This document shows, in pieces, positions 21,760 through 33,976 of a stretch of DNA of 64,000 nucleotides (positions are counted from its first letter, which is position 1; each line of letters starts with the position of its first letter). The notes under the pieces are model-generated. The model was not told where the DNA came from and searched no databases. It was given only the letters and a program-made list of their open reading frames with translations. This stretch comes from Diadophis punctatus similis. Taxonomy: Eukaryota > Chordata > Lepidosauria > Squamata > Dipsadidae. Made by a program: the position numbers and the translations under genes. The DNA lies in assembly GCA_023053685.1 (NCBI GenBank), contig JALIGW010000059.1, positions 2,418,001 through 2,482,000 on the forward strand, read 5' to 3'.

Positions 21760-23664
21760 TTGGAGCCACTGAGGATCCGGGTGTTGTACTGACCCCTGGG
21801 AGAGCGACGATGCGGTCTGCGGGATCCTCCAGGACGGGCCGGACGAGAGCGACTTGAGATCCGTGAACCAGGCCCGTCGCGGCCAATGGGGGGCCAGTAG
21901 GATTAGTTCCGCCTGCTCGTCTAGCATCTTCCTGATGACTCGGGGAATGAGTGGAAGTGGCGGAAATGCATAGAGTAGGCCCCTTGGCCACGGGCAACGG
22001 AGGGCGTCCGTGTCCATCGCTCCGGGAGTCCGATACCGCGTGATGAAGCGCGGGAGCTTGGCATTCAGCGGGGTCGCAAAGAGGTCGGCCACCGGGTTGC
22101 CAAACCGAGTAGTCAGCTCCCGAAAAATGTCCGGGTGCAAGGCCCACTCTGCCGTGTCGACGTCGTGGCGGCTGAGCCAGTCTGCTGTGCGGTTCGACAC
22201 CCCCGAGATGTGCTCCGCCCGGAGCGAGAGGAGGTGCCGTTCCGCCCAGAGGCCCAATTCCTTGGCCTCGGAGAGCAGGCGGCGCGAGACAGTCCCACCT
22301 TGCCTGTTGACATGGGCTTTGGTGGTCACGTTGTCCGTCAACAGGAGGACGTGCTGCCCAGCCAGGAGATGCTGGAATTGCCGGAGGCCGAGGGACGCCG
22401 CTCATAGCTCCAGGAGGTTGATGCTGGCCGTTGATTCCGCTGCGGTCCAGGTGCCCTGCGCCACGTGAGATGATGTGTGAGCGCCCCACCCGTAGAGGCT
22501 GGCATCCGACGTCACCGTCACCCGGCGAGGCTCGAGGAAGCTGGAACCCTTGCTGATCGCCGGGGACCGCCACCAGTGCAGGGATCGCCGGACTGCCGTC
22601 GGGAGCTGGACCTTGGCCGATGAGTTGGACTTGTTCGCCCGCTGAAACGGCAAAAGAAACCATTGGAGGTCTCTGGAGTGCAGTTGTGCCCAGGGTGTTA
22701 TATGTATGGCGGATATCATCTTACCCAACAGGGAGGACAGGAGGTTCAGCGGAACCCGCCCCTGTCCAAGAACCTGTTGGGTCAGAGAGGAAAGACTGAG
22801 TTGTCTTTCCTCCGACAGATACACCCTGCACTCCAGAGAGTCCACAATGGCCCCCAAGTGAGTGATGCGAGTGGAGGGAATCAAGTGGCTCTTCTCCAGG
22901 TTGAGGGAGAAGCCATGATCTTGCAGAACGTCCATGGTGGTCTGCAGGTCCAGCTCTGCCCGGGCCAGGGAAGACGACTGAATTAAAATGTCGTCGAGGT
23001 AACACTGTATTCGAATCGGCACTGCCCTCAAGTGAGCTGCAAGGGCGGCCAGAATCTTTGTGAAGACCCTGGGTGCCGAGGAGAGGCCGAATGGAAGGGC
23101 CGAATATTGATAGTGTTCGTTGTCGTATGCGAACCGCAGGAACTTTTAGTGGGAAGGCCGAATTGGGACATGCAAATATGCCTCAGTGAGGTCGATAGAA
23201 CACATAAAGTCACCCTTACGGATGCCGTCCAATATGGACTGTAGAGTATGCATCTTAAATTTCTTGTACACCAAGAATTTATTCAGGCGCTTGAGATCCA
23301 AGACCGCTCTCCACCCACCCGACGACTTCTCCACGAGGAACAAATTGGAATAGAATCCTTGCCCCCGCTGGTCCTCCGGGACCCGCTGGATGGCCTCAAT
23401 CTCCAGCAGATGCTGGATGGCTTCAAGCATCTGGGCCTGCTTCTGCGGGTTGGAGGACTGGGAGCACCTCATGAAGGAGTCGGGGGGGTGGAGAGGAGAT
23501 CTAAAGCGAGTCCGAGTGTAAGGGTCTCGCGGACCCAAGCGTCCGTGGTAATCTCCTCCCACCGCCTAGCGAAAAAACGCAGGCGACCCCCAATGGGAGA
23601 AGCAGGGTCCTCTACTTGTAGCGGCGGAAGGGGCGACCACCTGCCTTCCGAAAAGGGCGCTTGG
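21727..23664 (-). pseudogene. DIRS pol RT/RNase H (copy 2), broken
   Basis: Carries the same three breaks as copy 1: C-tract frame change at 23482-23488, TAA at 23146-23148, and TGA at 22402-22404 in RNase H. One Ala-to-Thr change in the C-terminal part (RRAWFTDLKS) comes from a CpG transition at 21864. RT and RNase H motifs are otherwise as in copy 1. Confidence 0.85.
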
Positions 23665-25303
23665 AGGATTGATTGGAACTATTTCTGTCCTGCCCTTGGT
23701 TTTGCCGGGGCTGGGCCCTTGACCGGTTCTGACTAAATGTGGGCGCCCTGTACTGGCGCCTAGGGGGCGCTGGGGCGGGTGTTTGAGGCTTGGCCTGTGC
23801 CTTCCTGGTGGAGTTAGGCAGGACCTTGCGCTTGTCCTTGGTCTCTATCAGGTAAGGGTCGAGGGCCTCACCGAATAGCGATTGGTGCTGCACCGGTGCG
23901 CCAGCGAGATGCCATTTGTGACGGCAGTCAGCGGGCCAGCTTCTCAGCCAGTGCATGCGGTGTGCCACCACGGATGCCCCCATTGCCCTGGCCGCGAACC
24001 GGGTGGCCTGGAGCGTGGCGTCCGAGGTAAACTGCGAGGCCGCAATTAGCTTGTTAATGTCCTGTCTTGCACGGACGTCTGACGGGGGCAGGTGCTCCTG
24101 CAACGCCTTCAGCCAGTGGATGGATGTCCGGCAAAAAAAGGACGCGGTAGCGGAAGCCTTAACGGCCCACGCGGCCGACTGGTGAGCCTTCTGAAGCGCC
24201 TGTTCGGTGCGCCTGTCCTCCGGCCGAAGCAGCTCCTCCGAGTCGCCCGGCATTTGTGCAGTGGTGTACAAGGCCTTGATGGCGGGTTCCACTGGGGGCA
24301 CTGGGAGATGTTGTGCCAGTGCGGTGGAGACATTAAAAAATAGCTTGTCCATTGCGGAAGGCGCGACGGCCGCTGAAGGGGAGGTCCATTGTTTGAGGAC
24401 CGAGTCCACAAACAACTTAGGCGCTGGCACCACCTCCACCTGCGACACGGTTTCCTCAAAGAGGGGGTCCTCTGGTTCGTCCCCAGCCGGTGTTTGCTCT
24501 TTTGAGGAGAATTTGGCCGTGGCTCGCGCCTTGTGGAGGAGGGACTTGAATAACGAGGGGTTAAATAGTCCTGAGACGACAGGAGCCTCAGGTGCGAGGT
24601 CCTCGTCTTCCGAGAGTTCCAAGTCCTGTGCCTGTGGCTCCTGCCCGTGCAGGGACAAGGGAGACCCTGGATCCTCGTCGGCTGTTGATACAGTCTGGTC
24701 GACAGGCGTGGGGGCTCGTGGGCGGAGGCTGGGTGGTGGAGCGGCCGGCGGGGCAGCTGGCGTTACCGTGGCGACATGCCTCATGCCCGCTTCGATACCT
24801 TGTGCAATGGCAGCCTGGATCAGAGCCTGCACCTCTGGGGTGTAGAGCTGGGAGTGAGCAGCAGAGGGCAGTGGAGGCTGTGGTTCGCTGGTACCGGGTC
24901 TGGGGTCCTCCCAAATGTCCCCTTCCTCTAGGCACAGGTCTGGGTTGTCCAGGGAAAGAGTGCCAGAGGAGCGCCTGTCCCTCTGGGATATGATGCCAGA
25001 GGGCTCATGTTGCGCAGGCGAGCTGGCGGCTGCAGGGGGCAGTGTGGAGCGATCTGTAGTCTTGGTTCTGCTCCTTTCAGGTTGGGCTCCCTTGGTGGAG
25101 GCCGTGGCCTTGTCCGAGGAGGACTTTGTCCTGTCAGAGGGAGCCTTGGCCTTCTCTGGAGGGGCTTTGGCCTTATCAGAAGGGGCCCTTAGGGGGGAGC
25201 GGTCCCGGTGGCTAGATCGAGGGGGGGGTGATTTGCTGGCCCCACCCTCCAGATCTCTGGCCTGCCTGGGCTTATTCCTGCCCGAGGTGGCCTTATCAGC
25301 CAT
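23612..25303 (-). CDS. DIRS gag-like protein (copy 2)
   Basis: Intact 563-residue frame as in copy 1. Two Arg-to-His replacements (SIHWLKAL, KWHLAGA) come from CpG transitions. The start is taken at the first ATG. The C-terminal basic tail KAGGRPFRRYK is retained. Confidence 0.72.
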   Translation of the reverse strand: MADKATSGRNKPRQARDLEGGASKSPPPRSSHRDRSPLRAPSDKAKAPPEKAKAPSDRTKSSSDKATASTKGAQPERSRTKTTDRSTLPPAAASSPAQHEPSGIISQRDRRSSGTLSLDNPDLCLEEGDIWEDPRPGTSEPQPPLPSAAHSQLYTPEVQALIQAAIAQGIEAGMRHVATVTPAAPPAAPPPSLRPRAPTPVDQTVSTADEDPGSPLSLHGQEPQAQDLELSEDEDLAPEAPVVSGLFNPSLFKSLLHKARATAKFSSKEQTPAGDEPEDPLFEETVSQVEVVPAPKLFVDSVLKQWTSPSAAVAPSAMDKLFFNVSTALAQHLPVPPVEPAIKALYTTAQMPGDSEELLRPEDRRTEQALQKAHQSAAWAVKASATASFFCRTSIHWLKALQEHLPPSDVRARQDINKLIAASQFTSDATLQATRFAARAMGASVVAHRMHWLRSWPADCRHKWHLAGAPVQHQSLFGEALDPYLIETKDKRKVLPNSTRKAQAKPQTPAPAPPRRQYRAPTFSQNRSRAQPRQNQGQDRNSSNQSSKRPFRKAGGRPFRRYK

Positions 25304-26498
25304 GCTCTCCGAACCCCCAGAAGCACCAGAAGGAAGAGAATCCTCTGATCCCGGCTGCAAGGTGCGCTTTTACGGCACCAATGCAGAGGCTGTGATAGCT
25401 GGGGAATGTCCTGTCCCGGGCAGATGAGCTTCGGCCCGCAGGGAAGTCAGCGTCCCTCGAGGGCACCGTTGATGCAGCCGGCGTCGTCTCGAGAAGGTGG
25501 GCGGCTGCGGTGTCGCTCCGAGCCTTCCGAAGGCCGCGGAGCAGCTGGGGAGGAGACGCGTCACCGGGGAACCCCCGGTGACGTCAACGACGATCTGCGG
25601 CTACGCGGAAGCTTGCCGGGCCGCGTCCCAGCTGGAGAGCGGCAGGCCCACAGGGAAAGACTGCGGCTGCGCGAAGAGGCTCAGGAAGCAGCCGACGGGC
25701 GGGGGAATGCTCCGCCGCGCGGGAAAGCCACCAACGAAAAAGGGGGCGGTCTCACAGTCGATGTACTGTCGAGGAGGCCGCCCGACGTCGCCGAGGCCTA
25801 ATCGAGGCCGGGAAGCCGACCCAGGGGCAAAATGACTCCTGAGGGGAGAGCCAAAGGGCGCGCTGGGTCCAGGCAGTCCCTAACGAGGGGGGGGCGGTCG
25901 CGCAGGCCGATTTGCCTGCCGAACGGACCGCCGACACACTCCCTCACGGCGGTGGGCTCCCAGGGGGCAGATGGTATTGTAGAGACCCCAGAGAAGGGAG
26001 CGAAGAGGAAGAGAGGCCAGGCCGCTCAAGCGCTAGGCTTCTGCGGGTAGCTGTCACCGAAGAAGGCCTCTCTTCCGCGGAAGTGGCCAAAAACAAACCA
26101 CCCTGGCTGCAGGTCACGCAAGCGCTAGGCTTCTGTGACAGATGGTCAATCAGCAGTGCCAGGCCGCAATGTGAGGGTAACAGCCAGCCACCTAAGGCGG
26201 ATTGCAGGCCGTGGGCTAGGCCGAAGCCTGACCCTAATTTTCCAACACCCCCGATGGAATGGGAAGGTGGGGAAGACACTCACATGTAATAAAAACTGTT
26301 GTAAGTTGATCTGATGATCGATCAAGGAAGGTGAAGATAGAGTGCGAAGTTGGGAAGAAACAATCCTAGGCCTAGGACTGAGTCGAAAGAGGGGGATTAT
26401 GGCACGGTGACAGCTTTTATATGAGGTCAGACTCAGTCCTGATTGGCTGATGGATGAGGTCATCCCCAATCTTGGAGGCTAGCGCCACCCACCATGGA
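25304..26498 (-). other. DIRS 5' terminal region and leader (copy 2)
   Basis: Same content as copy 1: 17-bp direct repeat, 12-bp palindrome, the 11-bp stem with the CRE octamer, and the promoter motifs near 26.41-26.45 kb. Confidence 0.6.
26414..26446 (-). promoter_or_regulatory. Candidate DIRS promoter (copy 2)
   Basis: TATAAAAG at 26414-26421 and CCAAT at 26442-26446 on the minus strand, identical to copy 1. Confidence 0.6.
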
Positions 26499-26564
26499 GA
26501 ATTTTCACACACTTTTCAGACCCGAGCTTTCCCTGAGGAGTTAGCCGAAGGCGTATCATAGAAT
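26499..26564 (+). repeat. Satellite remnant (unit 2)
   Basis: The same 66-bp partial monomer as in unit 1. Confidence 0.9.
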
Positions 26565-26805
26565 CGCCGAAAGACGCTTCTCTTTCGGGGGCGTCAGTCC
26601 TTTGATCTGTAAAGCTGCCAGAAAGCTATAAATCAGCTGGCTGGTGGCTAGAAATTCCCTTCCCGGGCAAAGGGAAGGGTAAAGAGTTGGTGGACACAGG
26701 TAGAGCCCCCAAAGTGCCCTAGGAGGATTCCTGGGTCACGAAAAGGGAGGGCTCCCTGGGAAGCTGCTGAGCTCCAGACAAAGAGACTCCTTCGTTTGTT
26801 TTTCT
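26565..26805. mobile_element. Unidentified 241-bp insert (unit 2)
   Basis: Second copy of the insert at 15921, with the same length and junctions and both hairpins preserved. Confidence 0.6.
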
Positions 26806-29800
26806 AAAGAAACATATATTCCTGTTCCCTAGGGTCTGGAAACACAAAATCTCACACCATTTTCAGATCCGTGCTTTCCCTGAGGAGATAGACTAAGGCG
26901 TATCTCAGAATTTGCCTTAGGACTCAATTCAGCCAGAAAACTTCACTTTTGACACAGAGCTCAGAAATGAAAAAGAAACACATATTCCTGTTCCCCAGGG
27001 TCTCGAAACAGAAAATCTCACAACATTTTCAGATCCCAGCTTTCCATGAGGAGTTAGCCTAAGGCGTATCTCAGAATTTACCTTAGGACCCAATTCAGCC
27101 AGAAAACCTAACTTTTGACACAGAGCTCAGAAATGAAAAAGAAACACATATTCATGTTCCCCAGGGTCTGGAAAGCCGAATTCTCACACCCTTTTCAGAT
27201 CCGAGCTTTCCCTGAGGAGTTAGCCTAAGGCATATCTCAGAATTTGCCATAGAACTGAATTCAGCCAGAAAACTTCACTTTTGACACAGAGCTCAGAAAT
27301 GAAAAAGAAACACATATTCCTGTTCCCCAGGGTCTGGAAAGCCAAAATCTCACACCATTTTCAGATCCGAGCTTTCTCTGAGGTGTTAGCCCAAGCTGTA
27401 TCTCAGAATTTGACATAGGACTCAATTCAGCCCGAAAACCTCACTTTCGACACAGAGCTAAGAAATGAAAAAGAAAGACATATTCATGTTCCCCAGGGTC
27501 TTGAAAGCCGAATTCTCACACCGTTTTCAGACCCGAGGTTTCCTGAACAGTTAGCCCAAGGCCTATCTCACAATTTGCCTTAGGACTCATTTCAGCCAGA
27601 AAACTTCACTTTTGACACAGAGCTCCGCAATGAAAAAGAAACACATATTCCTGTTCCCTAGGATCTGAAAGGCAAAATCTCACACAATTTTCAGATCCAA
27701 GCTTTCCCCGAGGAGTTAGCCCAAGCCGTATCATAGAATTTGCCTTAGGACTCAATTCAGCCAGAAAACTTCACTTTTGACACAGAGCTCAGAAATGAAA
27801 AAGAAACACATATTCCTGTACCCTAGTGTCTGGAAAGCCGAATTTTCACACCATTTTCAGATCAGAGCTTTCCCTGAGGAGTTAGCCAAAGCCGTATCAT
27901 AGAATTTGCCTTAGGACTCATTTCAGCCAGAAAACTTCACTTTTGACACAGAGCTCAGCAATGAAAAAGAAACACATATTCCTGTTCCCTAGGGTCTGGA
28001 TAGCTGAATTTTCACACACTTTTCAGACCCGAGGTTTCCTGAACAGTTAGCCGAAGGCGTATCTCATAATTTGCCTTAGGACTCATTTCAGCCAGAAAAC
28101 TTCACTTTTGACACAGAGCTCAGCAATGAAAACGAAAGACATATTCATGTTTCACAGGGTCTGGAAAGCCGAATTCTCACACCATTTTCAGACCCGAGCC
28201 TTTCCTGAGGAGTTAGCCGACGGCATATCATAGAATTTACATTACGACTCAATTCAGCCCAAAAACCTCACTTTTGACACAGAGCTCAGAAATGTCAGAG
28301 AAAGATATATTCCTGTTCCCTAGGGTCTGGAAAGCTGAATTCTCACACAATTTTCAGATCCGAGCTTTCCCTATGGAGTTAGCCCAAGGCGTATCTCATA
28401 ATTTGCTTTAGGACTCATTTCAGCCAGAAAACTTCACTTTTGACACAGAGCTCAGAAATGAAAAAGAAACACATATTCCTGTTCCCCAGGGTCTGGAAAC
28501 AGAAAATCTCACAACATTTTCAGATCCCAGCTTTCCATGAGGAGTTAGCCTAAGGCGTATCTCAGAATTTACCTTAGGACTCAATTCAGCCAGAAAACCT
28601 CACTTTTGACACAGAGCTCAGAAATGAAAAAGAAACACATATTCATGTTCCCCAGGGTCTGGAAAGCCGAATTCTCACACCCTTTTCAGATCCGAGCTTT
28701 CCCTGAGGAGTTAGCCTAAGGCATATCTCAGAATTTGCCATAGAACTGAATTCAGCCAGAAAACTTCACTTTTGACACAGAGCTCAGCAATGAAAAAGAA
28801 ACACATATTCCTGTTCCCCAGGGTCTGGAAAGCCAAAATCTCAGACCATTTTCAGATCCGAGCTTTCTCTGAGGTGTTAGCCCAAGCTGTATCTCAGAAT
28901 TTGACATAGGACTCAATTCAGCCCGAAAACCTCACTTTCGACACAGAGCTAAGAAATGAAAAAGAAAGACATATTCATGTTCCCCAGGGTCTTGAAAGCC
29001 GAATTCTCACACCGTTTTCAGACCCGAGGTTTCCTGAACAGTTAGCCCAAGGCCTATCTCACAATTTGCCTTAGGACTCATTTCAGCCAGAAAACTTCAC
29101 TTTTGACACAGAGCTCCGCAATGAAAAAGAAACACATATTCCTGTTCCCTAGGATCTGAAAGGCAAAATCTCACACCATTTTCAGATCAGAGCTTTCCCT
29201 GAGGAGTTAGCCAAAGCCGTATCATAGAATTTGCCTTAGGACTCATTTCAGCCAGAAAACTTCACTTTTGACACAGAGCTCAGCAATGAAAAAGAAACAC
29301 ATATTCCTGTTCCCTAGGGTCTGGATAGCTGAATTTTCACACACTTTTCAGACCCGAGGTTTCCTGAACAGTTAGCCGAAGGCGTATCTCATAATTTGCC
29401 TTAGGACTCATTTCAGCCAGAAAACTTCAGTTTTGACACAGAGCTCAGAAATGAAAAAGAAACACATATTCATATTCCCCAGGGTCTGGAAAGCCGAATT
29501 CTCACACCATTTTCAGATCCGAGCTTTCTCTGAGGAGTTAGCCAAAGCCGTATCATAGAATTTGCCTTAGGACTCATTTCAGCCAGAAAACTTCACTTTT
29601 GACACAGAGCTCAGCAATGAAAACGAAAGACATATTCATGTTTCACAGGGTCTGGAAAGCCGAATTCTCACACCATTTTCAGACCCGAGCCTTTCCTGAG
29701 GAGTTAGCCGACGGCATATCATAGAATTTACATTACGACTCAATTCAGCCCAAAAACCTCACTTTTGACACAGAGCTCAGAAATGTCAGAGAAAGATATA

Positions 29801-31147
29801 TTCCTGTTCCCTAGGGTCTGGAAAGCTAAATTCTCACACAATTTTCAGATCCGAGCTTTCCCTATGGAGTTAGCCCAAGGCGTATCTCAGAATTTGCCAT
29901 AGAACTGAATTCAATCAGAAAACTTCACTTTTGACACAGAGCTCAGAAATGTAAGAGAAAGACATATTCATGTTCCCAAGGGTCTGGAAAGACAAAATCT
30001 CACACCATTTTCAGATCCGAGCTTTCTCTGAGGAGTTAGCCCAAGCCGTATCATAGAATTTGCCTTAGGACTCAATTCAGCCAGAAAACTTCACTTTTGA
30101 CACAGAGCTCAGCAATGAAAAAGAGACACATATTCCTGTTCCCTAGGGTCTGGAAAGCTGAATTTTCACACACTTTTCAGACCCGAGCTTTCCCTGAGGA
30201 GTTAGCCGACGGCATATCATAGAATTTACATTACGACTCAATTCAGCCCGAAAACCTCACTTTTGACACAGAGCTCAGAAATGAAAAAGAAACACATATT
30301 CCTGTTCCATAGGGACTGGAAAGCTGAATTCTCACACAATTTTCAGATCTGAGCTTTCCCTATGGAGTTAGCCCAAGGCGTATCTCAGAATTTGCATTAG
30401 GACTCAATTCAGCCAGAAAACCTCACTTTTGACATAGAGCTCAGAAATGAAAAAGAAAGACATATTCATGTTCCCCAGGGTCTTGAAAGCCGAATTCTCA
30501 CACCGTTTTCAGACCCGAGGTTTCCTGAACAGTTAGCCCAAGGCCTATCTCACAATTTGCCTTAGGACTCATTTCAGCCAGAAAACTTCACTTTTGACAC
30601 AGAGCTCAGCAATGAAAAAGAAACACATATTCCTGTTCCCTAGGATCTGAAAGGCAAAATCTCACACAATTTTCATATCCAAGCTTTCCCCGAGGAGTTA
30701 GCCCAAGCCGTATCATAGAATTTGCCTTAGGACTCAATTCAGCCAGAAAACTTCACTTTTGACACAGAGCTCAGAAATGAAAAAGAAACACATATTCCTG
30801 TACCCTAGTGTCTGGAAAGCCGAATTTTCACACCATTTTCAGATCCGAGCTTTCCCTGAGGAGTTAGCCAAAGCCGTATCATAGAATTTGCCTTAGGACT
30901 CATTTCAGCCAGAAAACTTCACTTTTGACACAGAGCTCAGCAATGAAAAAGAAACACATATTCCTGTTCCCTAGGGTCTGGATAGCTGAATTTTCACACA
31001 CTTTTCAGACCCGAGCTTTCCCTGAGGAGTTAGCCGAAGGCGTATCATAGAATTTACCTTATGACTCAATTCAGCCCGAAAACCTCACTTTCGACACAGA
31101 GCTCAGAAATGAAAAAGAAACACATATTCCTGTTCCCTAGGGTCTGG
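26806..31147 (+). repeat. Satellite array (block 6)
   Basis: About 26 monomers, colinear with 16.16-20.84 kb except for two single-monomer losses. After the first loss the offset changes from 10,644 to 10,478 bp. After the second, near 29,170, it becomes 10,312 bp. At that point an aggatctgaaaggcaaaatc monomer is fused directly to the next monomer type. No gene is seen. Confidence 0.93.
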
Positions 31148-32071
31148 CATTCGTAGTCCACGCTGCCGTAGTGGCGGCACTGCGCGTCGAGTGCGCCATC
31201 AGACGTGGCGGACGAGGCAAGTCCTGCTGTCGGTAAACATCCGCGATGACTGCGCGTATCCAGCGACCAACCATCGCCGCTGAAGCCTTGCGACCCATGG
31301 ACGAGGCGTGGAATCCCACGAACAAGGACTCCGAAAGGCGAAAAGGAGCCGTGCGGGCATTGTAGATTTTGATCGCCCGCCGGACATCGACAGCGTGCCA
31401 TTTTCGCTCGGTCGGCGTTGTAGGCGGAGAGCAGAAAGAAGGAAGAACCACTTCCTGTGCCCTGTGGAAGTATGTATTGACCTTGGGCAGGAACGTGGGG
31501 TCAAGGCGGAGCACCACTCGGTCCGGGTGAAAGATACAGAGATCGTCCCGGACGGAGAGGGCTGCCAGTTCGGATATTCTCCGGGCTGAAGTGATCGCTA
31601 CCAAAAAGGCAACCTTATGTGTAAGATGTTGCAGCGAAATTGTCCGGAGGGGCTCGTAGGGGGCCTCGGTCAGTGCCAAAAGAACCTTCTGCAGGTCCCA
31701 GGTGGGGTACCTATGTACCACCGGAGGCGAGATAATGACCGCTGCCTTCAAGAAGTGAACCACTAATGGGTGCGTTGACAAAGGCGCAGAAGAGCGGCAA
31801 GAAAGGACCGTTGAGAGCGCTGCCACCTGTCGCCGCAAGGTGCTGGGCGAGAGACCCTTGTTGAGGCCCGCTTGCAGAAATTGGAGGACCTGTATGACCG
31901 AAAGGTCGATCGGGTTAAAGTCGGCGCCGACACACCAATCGTGAAACGTCCTCCAGGTGGAGTTGTAGATGCGTATGGTGGAGGCCCGGCGTGAGGAGAG
32001 CAGGGTTTGGATGATGCTCTCGGGGACACCGCGAAGAGTTAGGGTGCGCCGCTCAAGCGCCAGGCGGTCAG
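31137..32071 (-). pseudogene. DIRS tyrosine recombinase, truncated (copy 3)
   Basis: As in copies 1 and 2, with one Arg-to-His replacement (LVVHFLKAA) from a CpG transition near 31756. The Arg box and AHSTR are present. The catalytic Tyr is missing at the truncation. Confidence 0.85.
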
Positions 32072-33976
32072 TTGGAGCCACTGAGGATCCGGGTGTTGTA
32101 CTGACCCCTGGGAGAGCGACGATGCGGTCTGCGGGATCCTCCAGGACGGGCCGGACGAGAGCGACTTGAGATCCGCGAACCAGGCCCGTCGCGGCCAATG
32201 GGGGGCCAGTAGGATTAGTTCCGCCTGCTCGTCTAGCATCTTCCTGATGACTCGGGGAATGAGTGGAAGTGGCGGAAATGCATAGAGTAGGCCCCTTGGC
32301 CACGGGCAACGGAGGGCATCCGTGTCCATCGCTCCGGGAGTCCGATACCGCGTGATGAAGCGCGGGAGCTTGGCATTCAGCGGGGTCGCAAAGAGGTCGG
32401 CCACCGGGTTGCCAAACCGAGTAGTCAGCTCCCGAAAAATGTCCGGGTGCAAGGCCCACTCTGCCGTGTCGACGTCGTGGCGGCTGAGCCAGTCTGCTGT
32501 GCGGTTCGACACCCCCGAGATGTGCTCCGCCCGGAGCGAGAGGAGGTGCCGTTCCGCCCAGAGGCCCAATTCCTTGGCCTCGGAGAGCAGGCGGCGCGAG
32601 ACAGTCCCACCTTGCCTGTTGACATGGGCTTTGGTGGTCACGTTGTCCGTCAACAGGAGGACGTGCTGCCCAGCCAGGAGATGCTGGAATTGCCGGAGGC
32701 CGAGGGACGCCGCTCATAGCTCCAGGAGGTTGATGCTGGCCGTTGATTCCGCTGCGGTCCAGGTGCCCTGCGCCACGTGAGATGATGTGTGAGCGCCCCA
32801 CCCGTAGAGGCTGGCATCCGACGTCACCGTCACCCGGCGAGGCTCGAGGAAGCTGGAACCCTTGCTGATCGCCGGGGACCGCCACCAGTGCAGGGATCGC
32901 CGGACTGCCGTCGGGAGCTGGACCTTGGCCGATGAGTTGGACTTGTTCGCCCGCTGAAACGGCAAAAGAAACCATTGGAGGTCTCTGGAGTGCAGTTGTG
33001 CCCAGGGTGTTATATGTATGGCGGATATCATCTTACCCAACAGGGAGGACAGGAGGTTCAGCGGAACCCGCCCCTGTCCAAGAACCTGTTGGGTCAGAGA
33101 GGAAAGACTGAGTTGTCTTTCCTCCGACAGATACACCCTGCACTCCAGAGAGTCCACAATGGCCCCCAAGTGAGTGATGCGAGTGGAGGGAATCAAGTGG
33201 CTCTTCTCCAGGTTGAGGGAGAAGCCATGATCTTGCAGAACGTCCATGGTGGTCTGCAGGTCCAGCTCTGCCCGGGCCAGGGAAGACGACTGAATTAAAA
33301 TGTCGTCGAGGTAACACTGTATTCGAATCGGCACTGCCCTCAAGTGAGCTGCAAGGGCGGCCAGAATCTTTGTGAAGACCCTGGGTGCCGAGGAGAGGCC
33401 GAATGGAAGGGCCGAATATTGATAGTGTTCGTTGTCGTATGCGAACCGCAGGAACTTTTGGTGGGAAGGCCGAATTGGGACATGCAAATATGCCTCAGTG
33501 AGGTCGATAGAACACATAAAGTCACCCTTACGGATGCCGTCCAATATGGACTGTAGAGTATGCATCTTAAATTTCTTGTACACCAAGAATTTATTCAGGC
33601 GCTTGAGATCCAAGACCGCTCTCCACCCACCCGACGACTTCTCCACGAGGAACAAATTGGAATAGAATCCTTGCCCCCGCTGGTCCTCCGGGACCCGCTG
33701 GATGGCCTCAATCTCCAGCAGATGCTGGATGGCTTCAAGCATCTGGGCCTGCTTCTGCGGGTTGGAGGACTGGGAGCACCTCATGAAGGAGTCGGGGGGG
33801 TGGAGAGGAGATCTAAAGCGAGTCCGAGTGTAAGGGTCTCGCGGACCCAAGCGTCCGTGGTAATCTCCTCCCACCGCCTAGCGAAAAAACGCAGGCGACC
33901 CCCAATGGGAGAAGCAGGGTCCTCTACTTGTAGCGGCGGAAGGGGCGACCACCTGCCTTCCGAAAAGGGCGCTTGG
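32039..33976 (-). pseudogene. DIRS pol RT/RNase H (copy 3), longest RT frame
   Basis: The RT frame is uninterrupted for 386 residues (32714-33874) because the codon that is TAA in copies 1 and 2 is CAA here (33458-33460). It includes all RT blocks up to YLDD and the first RNase H blocks. The C-tract frame change (33794-33800) and the RNase H TGA (32714-32716) remain, so pol is still broken. The frame opens at a GTG just after a stop codon, so 33874 is not a real start. Confidence 0.86.

Larger units (their letters stand above)
20836..26498 (-). mobile_element. DIRS-like retrotransposon, 3'-truncated, copy 2
   Basis: Same length (5,663 bp), layout and junctions as copy 1, offset by 10,644 bp. 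The few differences I found from copy 1 (for example at 21864, near 23910 and in the cag(c/t)ggatgg segment near 24117) are C-to-T changes at CpG. Confidence 0.88.
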
